Below are positions 41,690-49,520 of a stretch of DNA of 64,000 bases, piece by piece; position 1 is the stretch's first letter, and each line of letters begins with the position of its first letter. The notes beneath the pieces were generated by a model that saw only the letters and a program-made list of their open reading frames with translations, ran no database searches and had not been told where the DNA came from. Source of the stretch: CAYLNK01 sp964384675 (GTDB lineage: Bacteria > Acidobacteriota > Thermoanaerobaculia > UBA5066); contig CAYLNK010000002.1 in assembly GCA_964384675.1 (NCBI GenBank), forward strand, positions 3,180 through 67,179. The letters run 5' to 3'. The position numbers and the translations under genes were made by a program.

Positions 41690-44600
41690 TTGCTGACCGA
41701 ATCCCGTCCGCGCGTCGCCCCGGTGGCCCTGCTGCTCTTCGGCTCCGGGCTCTGCTCCCTCGTCTATCAGATCGTCTGGCTGCGCGAGCTCCGGAACGTC
41801 TTCGGGTCCTCGACGCCGGCCACCGCGGCCGTCCTCGGGATCTTCATGGGCGGGCTGGGGCTCGGGGGGCTGCTGCTGGGGCGGCGGGCGGACCGGCACC
41901 GGAATCCGCTGCTCCTCTACGCGAGGCTGGAGGGCGGGATCGCGGCCGCCGCGCTCCTCACGCTCCCGCTGGTGAGGCTGGTCGAGCTGGCCTACTACGC
42001 GAGCGGCGGCTCGCCCGCGCTGGGGATGACCGGTGCGACGCTCCTGCGCCTCCTCCTCGCCGCGTCGATGCTCGGCGTGCCGACGTTCCTGATGGGCGGG
42101 ACGCTCCCGGCGGCGGTCCGCGCCGTCCTGCGGCCTGGCGACGTGAGGCGGCGGGCGGTCGCGACGCTGTACGGCGTCAACACCCTCGGGGCGGTCGCCG
42201 GCGTCGTCGGGGCGAACTTCTTCGCGCTCGAGATCCTCGGCAACCGGCGGACGCTCCTGATCGGTGTGCTGCTGAACCTGCTGGTCGCCATCACCGCCCG
42301 CGCCCGCTCGCGGGTCGCCGGCGAGACGGCCGTCGATGGGGCCGAGGCGCCCACCCCCTCCGGCTGGCCCGAGACGCCGAGCGGCGGGGCCGCGGGGGTC
42401 TTCACCTGGGCGGCGGCGGCGGTGGCCGGCTTCTCGTTCCTCCTCCTCGAGCTGGTCTGGTACCGGATGCTCGCGCCGATCCTCGGTGGCTCGACGTTCA
42501 CGTTCGGCCTCATCCTGGCGACGGCGCTCCTCGGCATCGGACTCGGCGGGCTTCTCTACGCGCTCTCCGCCGGCGACCAGCCGGCGTCCCTGCCTCTGTT
42601 CGCCGCGACCTGCGGGCTCGAGGCCCTCGCCATCGTGGTCCCGTTCGCCCTCGGGGACCGCCTGGCCGTGCTGGCGGCGCTGCTGCGCCCCCTGGAGACG
42701 CTCGGTTTCACGGGCAACCTGATCGGCTGGTCGCTCGTGTGCGGCGCCGTCGTGCTCCCCGCGGCGATCGTGTCGGGGGTCCAGTTTCCCCTCCTGATCT
42801 CGCTCGCGGGCGCGGGGCGGGACAACGCCGGCCACGACGTGGGGCGGGTCTACGCGTTCAACACGCTCGGTGCCATCGCGGGCTCTCTGGCTGGCGGATT
42901 CGGCCTGATGCCGCTGCTCACGGCTCCCGGCTGCTGGAAGCTGGCGGCGTGGCTGATGGTCGTCCTGTGCGCCGCGTCGGCGCTCCTGGCGTTCCGTGCG
43001 CGCCGTCCCGGCTGGAGCGGACCGGTCTTCGCGGCGAGCGCGGCGCTCCTCCTCCTCTCGGCGCGTGGCCCGACGGCCGTCTGGCGCCATTCGCCGATCG
43101 GGGCGGGCCGGATCGACCTGACCCACAAGACCACCAACGAGGTGCGCGACTGGATGGCGCACGTGAGTAGCGGCCCCGTCTGGGAGACCGAGGGCGTGGA
43201 GAGCAGCATCGCCCTGGACGGTCTCGACGGCTACGCGTTCATCGTGAACGGCAAGTCCGACGGCAACGCGGTCGGCGACGCCCCGACGCAGGTGATGGGC
43301 GGCCTCCTCGGGGCCCTTCTCCACCCCGGGCCGAAGCGCAGCCTCGTGGTCGGTCTGGGGACCGGGAGCACCGCGGGCTGGCTGGGGAAGGTGCCGGGCA
43401 TGGAACGCGTCGACGTGGTCGAGATCGAGCCCGAGATCCGGGAGGTCGCGGCGCGGTGCGCGGCGGCCAATCAGGACGTCCTCGGGCAGCCCAACGTCCG
43501 GATCGTCTACGGAGACGCGCGCGAGCTGCTCCTCGTCACGCGGGACCGCTACGACCTCGTCTTCTCGGAGCCGTCCAACCCGTTCCGCGCGGGGATCGCC
43601 AGCCTCTTCACCGAAGAGTTCTACGGGGCCGTGGCCCGGCGGCTGACGGAAGGCGGCGTCTTCGTCCAGTGGGTCCAGGCGTACGAGATCGACGCACGCA
43701 CGGTCGAGACGATCATGCGGACGCTCCAGGGCGCGTTCGGCCACGTCCAGGTGTGGCAGACGATCGACAAGGACATGGTCCTCGTCGCGTCCCGGGCCGC
43801 GCGACCGGTCGACGCGGACGAGCTCCGGAGGCGGATCGCCGGGGAGCCGTATCGCGCGGCGCTGCGCATCGCGTGGCGCGTCGACTCGGTGGAGGGGCTC
43901 CTCGCGCACCTGGTCGCGGACGACACGTTCACGCGACACGTCGCGACGTACACGGCGAGCCCGGTCAACACGGACGATCGGAACGCGGTGGAGTTCGGGC
44001 TGGCCCGGAGCGTGGGCCGCGGACGGGGCGACGTGGTCGCGGAGATCCGGGCCGCCGCCGCGCGGCTCGGCATGCGGGACCGTTCGTTCCGGGGGGCGTT
44101 CGACCCGGAGCTGGTCCGGCGCCATCGGACGACCTCGCCGTTGATCGCCGGGACGGACGTGCTCGAGGACCCCCGGATCGCGAGCGTGGTCTCCGCTCAT
44201 CGCGACGGCCGTTACGCGGAGGCGGGCCGGCGCTTTCGGGAGCTCGGTCTGACGCCGGCCTCGCACGCGGAGACCCTGATCGCCGCCGAGAGCTTCGCCC
44301 GCACCGGAGACGACGCCTGCCTCCCCCTTCTCGGGCCGCTCCGCGAGTACGACGCCGTCGAGGGGCACCTCGTGGCCGCGACCTACCTGGACGCGAAGGG
44401 CCGTCCGGACGACGCCACGCGCGCCCTCGCGGCCGGCTTCCGGCTCTGCCGAAGCTGGCCCTGGGCCGACACGGGCCTCCTGTTCCGCGCCGTCGGGCTC
44501 GCCAACGAGCTGGTGACGGGCGCCGCGAGCGCGGCCGCGGTGGAGGCGCTGGCCGAGGCCGTCGACGAGCCGTTCGTCCTCCACCGGCTCGGGGAGGTGC

Positions 44601-44845
44601 GCCGGCTCCTCGTCCTGAACGTCGCCCGGCGCCTCGAGAAGGGGTGCGGACCGCGGGTCATGAAGGCGCTCGCGCTCCAGGAGCCGCACGTGCGGATGAG
44701 GGCCGACCTCCTCGACATCCGCGCGGCGTGCTACGCGGAGAATGGCCACCCGCTGGCCGCGCTCGCCGCGCGGGAGCGCGACGAGTTCCGAGAGGGGGAG
44801 CCCCAGGTGCTCGGTAGTGACCTGCCTGCCCCCCGGCCGCGCTGA
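41690..44845 (+). CDS. Membrane protein fused to a spermidine-synthase-like methyltransferase fold and a C-terminal helical region
   Basis: The product has 1051 residues. The first 460 residues hold about a dozen membrane helices with MFS-like phrases (GSGLCSLVYQIVWLRELR, then GGTLPAAVRAVL). Residues about 480-750 form a spermidine-synthase-like Rossmann domain: SLVVGLGTGSTAGWL, VDVVEIEPEI, YDLVFSEPSNPF and FFVQW-like strands. The remaining 300 residues are Ala-rich helices that could form TPR-like repeats. The start is TTG at 41690 with AGGA upstream. Such fusions are widespread, yet their substrate is mostly undefined; polyamine synthesis is not assured because the core acidic residue pattern differs from SpeE. 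Confidence 0.78.
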   Translation: MLTESRPRVAPVALLLFGSGLCSLVYQIVWLRELRNVFGSSTPATAAVLGIFMGGLGLGGLLLGRRADRHRNPLLLYARLEGGIAAAALLTLPLVRLVELAYYASGGSPALGMTGATLLRLLLAASMLGVPTFLMGGTLPAAVRAVLRPGDVRRRAVATLYGVNTLGAVAGVVGANFFALEILGNRRTLLIGVLLNLLVAITARARSRVAGETAVDGAEAPTPSGWPETPSGGAAGVFTWAAAAVAGFSFLLLELVWYRMLAPILGGSTFTFGLILATALLGIGLGGLLYALSAGDQPASLPLFAATCGLEALAIVVPFALGDRLAVLAALLRPLETLGFTGNLIGWSLVCGAVVLPAAIVSGVQFPLLISLAGAGRDNAGHDVGRVYAFNTLGAIAGSLAGGFGLMPLLTAPGCWKLAAWLMVVLCAASALLAFRARRPGWSGPVFAASAALLLLSARGPTAVWRHSPIGAGRIDLTHKTTNEVRDWMAHVSSGPVWETEGVESSIALDGLDGYAFIVNGKSDGNAVGDAPTQVMGGLLGALLHPGPKRSLVVGLGTGSTAGWLGKVPGMERVDVVEIEPEIREVAARCAAANQDVLGQPNVRIVYGDARELLLVTRDRYDLVFSEPSNPFRAGIASLFTEEFYGAVARRLTEGGVFVQWVQAYEIDARTVETIMRTLQGAFGHVQVWQTIDKDMVLVASRAARPVDADELRRRIAGEPYRAALRIAWRVDSVEGLLAHLVADDTFTRHVATYTASPVNTDDRNAVEFGLARSVGRGRGDVVAEIRAAAARLGMRDRSFRGAFDPELVRRHRTTSPLIAGTDVLEDPRIASVVSAHRDGRYAEAGRRFRELGLTPASHAETLIAAESFARTGDDACLPLLGPLREYDAVEGHLVAATYLDAKGRPDDATRALAAGFRLCRSWPWADTGLLFRAVGLANELVTGAASAAAVEALAEAVDEPFVLHRLGEVRRLLVLNVARRLEKGCGPRVMKALALQEPHVRMRADLLDIRAACYAENGHPLAALAARERDEFREGEPQVLGSDLPAPRPR

Positions 44846-44876
44846 GGCGGGATCCCCTCGTCTCGGGATCCCTTCG

Positions 44877-46655
44877 TCACCACCCCGCGATCGACCGCTC
44901 GCCGCGCACGTCGGCGCCGCCGAAAAGGGTGCCGTTCTTCGGGTCCACGCCGACCGCCGTCACCGCGGTCCCCATCCGCCAGGGGCCGACGACCCGCAGG
45001 TCGTGGCCGCGGCGCTTCAGGTCTTCGAGCACGTCCCAGGAGAAGCGGTCCTCCACGGTCAGGACGCCCGGCTGGTCGAGGTGCTCGCGGAACGAGTTCC
45101 GCATGTGCTCGGAGTTGATCCGTGGCGCCTCGATCGCGGCCTGGATCGGCATGCCGAAGTCGAGGTGGGCGAGGAGGACGTTCAGCAGCTGCTGGTCCTG
45201 GCTGTCGCCGCCCGGCGTCGCGATCGCGAGGTACGGCGCGCCGTCCTTCAGGATCACGGTCGGCGTCAGGGTGATGCGGGGCCTCTTGCGGGGCGCCACG
45301 ACGTTCGGGCTCTTCGGGTCGAGGGAGAACTGCTGCATCCGCTGCGACAGCGGGACCCCGGTGTCTCCGGCGATGAACGCTCCGTCCAGGACCCAGGCGC
45401 CCGACGTCACCGCGGAGAAGAGGTTCCCCGAGGCGTCGACGGCGTTCACCGCCGTGGTGTCGCCGGCGACGCCGGTCGCGCCGGAAGGGCGCGGCTCCGC
45501 GGTCACGGGAGCCGGGGCACCCCCCGGCACGCCGGGCCGGTGCTCCCTGGACGCGCGCTTCGGGTCGATCAGCTTGCGTCGCTCGTCCGCGTACGCCAGG
45601 GAGAGAAGCGCCTCGGCGGGTACCTTCGCGAAGTCCGGGTCGCCGTAGAAGGCGTCGCGATCGTCGAAGGCCAGCTTCATCGCCTCGGTGAAGTGGTGCA
45701 GGTGATCGGCCGACTGGAACCCCATCGCCTTCAGATCGAACCCGGACAGCAGGTTCAGGGTCTGGAGCAGCACCGGCCCCTGCGTGAAGAAGCCTGGCTT
45801 GTAGACGTCGTAGCCGCGGTACCGCGCCGAGACCGGCTTCTCGAGCCGCCCCCGGTACGTGGCGAGGTCGTCCTCGGAGAGGAGGCCGCCCGCGTCGCGG
45901 CATGCCTTCACCAGGCGCTTCGCGACACTTCCCGTGTAAAACGCGTTGCGCCCCGCCTCGATCGCCTTCTTCCGGTCCATCGAGCGGCGGAACTCGGCGT
46001 CGTCCGCCGCGGCGATCGCGCGAAGGGTGCGGGCCAGGTCGGGCTGCCGGAACACCTCGCCGATCGCCGGGACGCGCCCGTCGGGGTAGTAGACGGCCAT
46101 CGTGCTCGGGTATCGCTCGCTGTTCTTGCGCTCCCGTTCGAGCGTGTCGTGGAGGATCGAGTACATCGGGAAGCCGTCCGCGAGCTCGATCGCCGGGGCG
46201 AGCACCTCCGAGAGGCGGCGGGTGCCGTAGCTCGACAGGACGAGCGCCATCGCGTCCAGCACGGCGGGCACGGTCGCCGCTTTCGGGCCGTGGAAGTCGA
46301 CGTACGGCTTCCCGGCCCAGACCTCGGGCCGCGCCGCGGCCGGGGCGACGCCCTGCCCGTTCACGACGACGACCTCCTTCCGCTTGGCGTCGTACAGGAC
46401 GACCGGCGCCTCTCCCCCGAACCCGAACAGCTGGATCTCGGTGACGCTCGCCGCGAAGACCGCGGCGACGCCCGCGTCGAAGGCGTTCCCGCCGTCCCGG
46501 AACGTCCTCATCGCCGCCTCGGTCGCGAAGTGGCGTCCCGCCGCCACCGCGTACCTCCGGGCGTTCATCTCGGGGCGCATCCGCTGATCGGAGCGGGCCG
46601 GGGACGCGAGCAGGGCGAGGGTGGCCAGGGCGGCCAGGGTGGCTCGGTTGCGCAT
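44877..46655 (-). CDS. ggt: Gamma-glutamyltransferase
   Basis: This is a periplasmic Ntn-hydrolase that cleaves glutathione and transfers gamma-glutamyl groups. The protein has 592 residues with a signal peptide ending SPARS. The autocatalytic cleavage site lies between D399 and T400 in GDTTAVNAVD, making T400 the expected nucleophile. Typical large-subunit phrases are present (GGNAFDAGVAAVFA; FGGEAPVVLYD). Instead of the usual TTHxS stretch, Ala follows the Thr pair. Downstream, ATPGGDSQDQ replaces the more usual GGxxI end. It remains a full-length, probably active member. GGAGG lies upstream of the ATG. It is divergent from pal. Confidence 0.92.
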   Translation of the reverse strand: MRNRATLAALATLALLASPARSDQRMRPEMNARRYAVAAGRHFATEAAMRTFRDGGNAFDAGVAAVFAASVTEIQLFGFGGEAPVVLYDAKRKEVVVVNGQGVAPAAARPEVWAGKPYVDFHGPKAATVPAVLDAMALVLSSYGTRRLSEVLAPAIELADGFPMYSILHDTLERERKNSERYPSTMAVYYPDGRVPAIGEVFRQPDLARTLRAIAAADDAEFRRSMDRKKAIEAGRNAFYTGSVAKRLVKACRDAGGLLSEDDLATYRGRLEKPVSARYRGYDVYKPGFFTQGPVLLQTLNLLSGFDLKAMGFQSADHLHHFTEAMKLAFDDRDAFYGDPDFAKVPAEALLSLAYADERRKLIDPKRASREHRPGVPGGAPAPVTAEPRPSGATGVAGDTTAVNAVDASGNLFSAVTSGAWVLDGAFIAGDTGVPLSQRMQQFSLDPKSPNVVAPRKRPRITLTPTVILKDGAPYLAIATPGGDSQDQQLLNVLLAHLDFGMPIQAAIEAPRINSEHMRNSFREHLDQPGVLTVEDRFSWDVLEDLKRRGHDLRVVGPWRMGTAVTAVGVDPKNGTLFGGADVRGERSIAGW

Positions 46656-46795
46656 TCTCGGGGCCTCCGCTCGGCATTCGAGCAGTCGCTTCCCGGCGCG
46701 TCAAGGCATCGGCTGGTACCGGGCGGTTCCATGTGGCAGGATCGGTGTCGGGGTGCCTCCGGCATCCCCCAATACTGAGGAGGTATCAAGTTCAG

Positions 46796-47605
46796 ATGAG
46801 CGTTCGAAAAGGCGGCTTCCGTTCCCGCTCGCTTCTCGCGTTCGGTGCGGTCCTGTTCCTCTTTCAGCTCGGTTGCGCCTGCACGAAGCCGGGGTGCGGC
46901 GGCTTCGCGATCACATCGCCCAAGGCGGGCCAGGTACTTCCGGCCGGTGATGTCGACGTGATCCTCGACCCCCTGCGTTCCGACTTCTGCAACCTCCCTC
47001 CGTCCGCCTACCAGGTGACCCTGGACGACGGTACTCCGGTCAGCGTCCCGGTCGCGGAGGTCCTGAAGGCCCGCTTCGCGAACGTGAAGCCGGGTGAGCA
47101 CACCGCGCGCGCCGTCGCGCTCGACTCCAAGGGGCGGCCGCTCCAGTCGACCGCCGTCAAGTTCAGGGTCGAGGCGCCGGCGCCCGTCGCGCCTCCGCCG
47201 ACCCCGACGCCCACCCCGACGCCGAAGCCCACCGACGAGACCCTGACGGTGACGAAGATCAACGATGGGGGCTACCTCAAGGACCTGTTCTTCGATTTCG
47301 ACAAGTACGACGTCCGGGAGGACCAGCGCGCCAACCAGGAGGCGAACGGGGCGTTCCTCGGCAAGAACTCCATGGTGAAGCTCACCGTCGAGGGCCACTG
47401 CGACGAGCGCGGGACGCGCCAGTACAACCTGGCCCTGGGCGAGAAGCGGGCGAACGCGGCCAAGGAGTACCTGGAGCGGCTCGGCATCGACGGTCGGCGG
47501 ATGACGACGATCAGCTACGGCAAGGACAAGCCGTTCGCGGACGGACACGACGAGACCGCCTGGCAGAAGAACCGCCGGGCTCACTACGTCGCCACGTCCA
47601 ACTGA
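46796..47605 (+). CDS. pal: OmpA/Pal family peptidoglycan-associated lipoprotein
   Basis: The product has 269 residues. The signal ends in a lipobox (LFQLGC). An Ig-like beta domain of about 100 residues (FAITSPKAGQVLPAGDV) is followed by a Pro/Thr linker (PPPTPTPTPTPKP). The OmpA_C domain spans about 155-265 (FFDFDKYDVRE, VEGHCDERGTRQYNLALGEKRA, SYGKDKP), which binds meso-diaminopimelate peptidoglycan. The extra N-terminal domain makes it longer than classical Pal (about 170 residues). The ATG at 46796 is chosen with AGGAGG about 11 bases upstream. The tol genes are not in the window. Confidence 0.9.
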   Translation: MSVRKGGFRSRSLLAFGAVLFLFQLGCACTKPGCGGFAITSPKAGQVLPAGDVDVILDPLRSDFCNLPPSAYQVTLDDGTPVSVPVAEVLKARFANVKPGEHTARAVALDSKGRPLQSTAVKFRVEAPAPVAPPPTPTPTPTPKPTDETLTVTKINDGGYLKDLFFDFDKYDVREDQRANQEANGAFLGKNSMVKLTVEGHCDERGTRQYNLALGEKRANAAKEYLERLGIDGRRMTTISYGKDKPFADGHDETAWQKNRRAHYVATSN

Positions 47606-47623
47606 CCTGACCCCGTTCCGGGT

Positions 47624-47660
47624 CGAAAAGGCGGGTCGAGACCCGCCTTTTCGTTTTTCT
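47624..47660 (+). terminator. Intrinsic terminator of pal
   Basis: CGAAAAGGCGGGT and ACCCGCCTTTTCG form a 13-bp stem around CGAG, followed by TTTTTCTTT. It is a typical rho-independent terminator. Confidence 0.93.
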
Positions 47661-47705
47661 TTGGGTTCCTGAAACCTGGAGGGCGGCAGGGCATCGAAAG
47701 CGCGC

Positions 47706-48287
47706 ATGGCACGCCTCGTCCTCCTGCCCGACCCTGCCGCGGTTTCCCTGAAGGGGGCCTTCCGCGTGGGCCGTCGCGTCGCCCAGCTGGCTCGCTCGAG
47801 CCAGCCCGTGCGGCTCCTGGTCGCAGGCGGACGGGCGCTGGGCCCGCTCCTCGATCTCTTGGCGGCCGAGGGTCAGGGGTTCCGCGACGCGCTGCCCTGG
47901 GGCGGGCTGGAGATCGCCTGCCACGGCGAGGAGGCCCTCCGCCAGGTCGAGGAGCGGATCGTTGCGACCGGAATCCGTCCGGGGCTCGGCGTGACCGCGC
48001 CATCGGCCGGGGACGACACGTTCCAGCTGGCGCTCCTGGCGCTCGACGCCACCGGCCGGATACCTGCCCCCGACGACCTCGTGACGCGCGCCGACGAGGT
48101 CTGGGTGCTCGCCTCCGGCGAGGAGGACTCGGAGCCGACGGCGCGGCTCTTCGCCGAGATGGAGGGCTGGACGTGCGGCTTCGAGCCGACTCTCCTGGCC
48201 GATACCGCCGCGGCGAGCCGGATCGACCCCGCGTCGATCAGCCGGGAGAGCTGCCGGTCCGACGTCTGCCTGCGGGTGGTGGTGTGA
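47706..48287 (+). CDS. Conserved-looking cytoplasmic protein of unknown function
   Basis: The protein has 193 residues without signal peptide or membrane helix. It has alternating helix/strand segments (RLLVAGGRALGPLLDLLA, then RADEVWVLASGEE), suggesting an alpha/beta fold, and four Cys near the C-terminal half (WTCGFEP, ESCRSDVCL). I recognise no family. It precedes an ECF sigma factor gene by 46 bases, so it may be transcribed with it. The frame has the genome's strong G/C third-position bias, supporting that it is real. Confidence 0.65.
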   Translation: MARLVLLPDPAAVSLKGAFRVGRRVAQLARSSQPVRLLVAGGRALGPLLDLLAAEGQGFRDALPWGGLEIACHGEEALRQVEERIVATGIRPGLGVTAPSAGDDTFQLALLALDATGRIPAPDDLVTRADEVWVLASGEEDSEPTARLFAEMEGWTCGFEPTLLADTAAASRIDPASISRESCRSDVCLRVVV

Positions 48288-48333
48288 GCCGCGGAGACTC
48301 TTTCGTGGTGCGGCGCACCGGACGTGAGAGAGC

Positions 48334-48954
48334 ATGAGCGCGATGACCGTGCCGGCCACCGAGGAGCTGCTGGTCCTGGGGCTCAGGGCTGGCGACGAGG
48401 AAGCGTTCGTCCAGGTGGTACGCCGCTACGGCGGTCCGCTCCTGGCCACGGCGCGCCGCTATCTGCGCAACGAGGAGGACGCCCGTGACGTCCTCCAGGA
48501 ATCGCTGCTGCGGGCCCACCAGGCGATCGGCCGGTTCCAGGGAGGCTCGACGCTCTCCACGTGGCTCCACCGGATCGTGATCAACTCGTGCCTGATGCGG
48601 CTCCGCCGCACGCGACGCCATCCCGAGGACTCGATCGAGGAGCTGCTGCCGGGCTTCCTCGAGGAGGGGCATTCCGCGGGAGGGCCGTTCGTCTCCTGGA
48701 GCGACGATGCGGCGGCGGCTCTCGAACGGAAGGAGCTGTGCGCTCGGGTCCGGGGTGCGATCGATCGCCTGCCCGACACGTACCGCACCGTCCTCCTCCT
48801 GCGTGACATGGAGGAGCTCGACACCGCGGAGGTCGCCTCGCTCCTCGGCGTCACCGAGAACGCCGTCAAGATCCGCCTTCACCGGGCCCGGCAGGCGCTG
48901 CGCACGCTGCTCGACCAGGACCTCTTCAGGAGCCCTTCATGTCCCGCCTCATGA
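48334..48954 (+). CDS. ECF-type RNA polymerase sigma factor
   Basis: The protein has 206 residues. Region 2 spans about 25-95 (DARDVLQESLLRAHQAIGRF and TLSTWLHRIVINSCLMRLRR). Region 4 spans about 145-200 (IDRLPDTYRTVLLLRDMEEL, then ASLLGVTENAVKIRLHRAR). A linker of about 40 residues separates them. The anti-sigma gene overlaps its end by 16 bases. The target promoters are not identifiable here; location next to pal suggests envelope stress, which is inference. Confidence 0.93.
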   Translation: MSAMTVPATEELLVLGLRAGDEEAFVQVVRRYGGPLLATARRYLRNEEDARDVLQESLLRAHQAIGRFQGGSTLSTWLHRIVINSCLMRLRRTRRHPEDSIEELLPGFLEEGHSAGGPFVSWSDDAAAALERKELCARVRGAIDRLPDTYRTVLLLRDMEELDTAEVASLLGVTENAVKIRLHRARQALRTLLDQDLFRSPSCPAS

Positions 48955-49202
48955 CCTGCCGCGAGCTCATCGAGTTCCTCTGGCGCTACCTCGACGGCGA
49001 GGTGAACGACGCCGAGCGCCTGGAGTTCGAGCTGCACCTCGCCCAGTGCACGTCGTGCGCGGCGTACATGGAGTCGTACCGGACGACGAAGCGGCTGGAG
49101 CGGCTCGGCTTCGAAGACCTCGACGCACCGGTGCCGGAGGAGGTCCCGGACGAGCTGGTGCAGGCCGTCCTGACCGCCAAGAGGCGGGGGCTCGCGACCT
49201 GA
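48939..49202 (+). CDS. Zinc-finger anti-sigma factor (ZAS/zf-HC2 type), soluble
   Basis: The protein has 87 residues. The zinc motif is HLAQCTSC (Hx3Cx2C) near residues 33-40, preceded by CRELIEFLWRYLDGEV, the typical anti-sigma helix. There is no membrane helix, so it is a cytoplasmic, possibly redox-sensing form. I chose the ATG at 48939 because AGGAG lies six bases upstream. The ATG at 48951 (ATGA overlap with the sigma stop) is an alternative giving 83 residues. It should bind and inhibit the ECF sigma factor encoded just before it. Confidence 0.85.
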   Translation: MSRLMTCRELIEFLWRYLDGEVNDAERLEFELHLAQCTSCAAYMESYRTTKRLERLGFEDLDAPVPEEVPDELVQAVLTAKRRGLAT

Positions 49203-49208
49203 TCCGGC

Positions 49209-49520
49209 CTACGTCCGGGCGCGCTCCACGCGCCAGGTGGCGAGGAACCCGTCCTGCGGCCCGAGCCAGGTGACGACGGTGGCCCGATCGCCCGGCTCGA
49301 GCGTGAACCCGTCCGCGGTGACGCCGGACGGCAGCGCGTACCCGCTCGTCGACTCGCCGCCCCGCGCCACGAACGTCGCTCCTTCCGCGGGGCAGAGGTA
49401 GAGCATCGTCCAGCCAGGCGGACGGTACGTGATGTGACCGGGATAAGCGTCCTCGACGTGCGGCGTCACCAGGTTGCGGCAGGCGCGAAAGGTCTCGACA
49501 CGGGTCACGGCCTGGCTCAT
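49209..49520 (-). CDS. Small protein of unknown function downstream of ftsH
   Basis: The protein has 103 residues. Its ATG overlaps the ftsH stop (ATGA), so it is translated together with FtsH. The body is beta-rich with a cupin-like rhythm (GWTMLYLCPAEGATFVARGG, then GFTLEPGDRATVVTWLG), but metal-binding histidines of cupins are missing. No signal peptide is seen. Coupling suggests a modulator of FtsH or a passenger gene. I cannot name a family. Confidence 0.65.
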   Translation of the reverse strand: MSQAVTRVETFRACRNLVTPHVEDAYPGHITYRPPGWTMLYLCPAEGATFVARGGESTSGYALPSGVTADGFTLEPGDRATVVTWLGPQDGFLATWRVERART

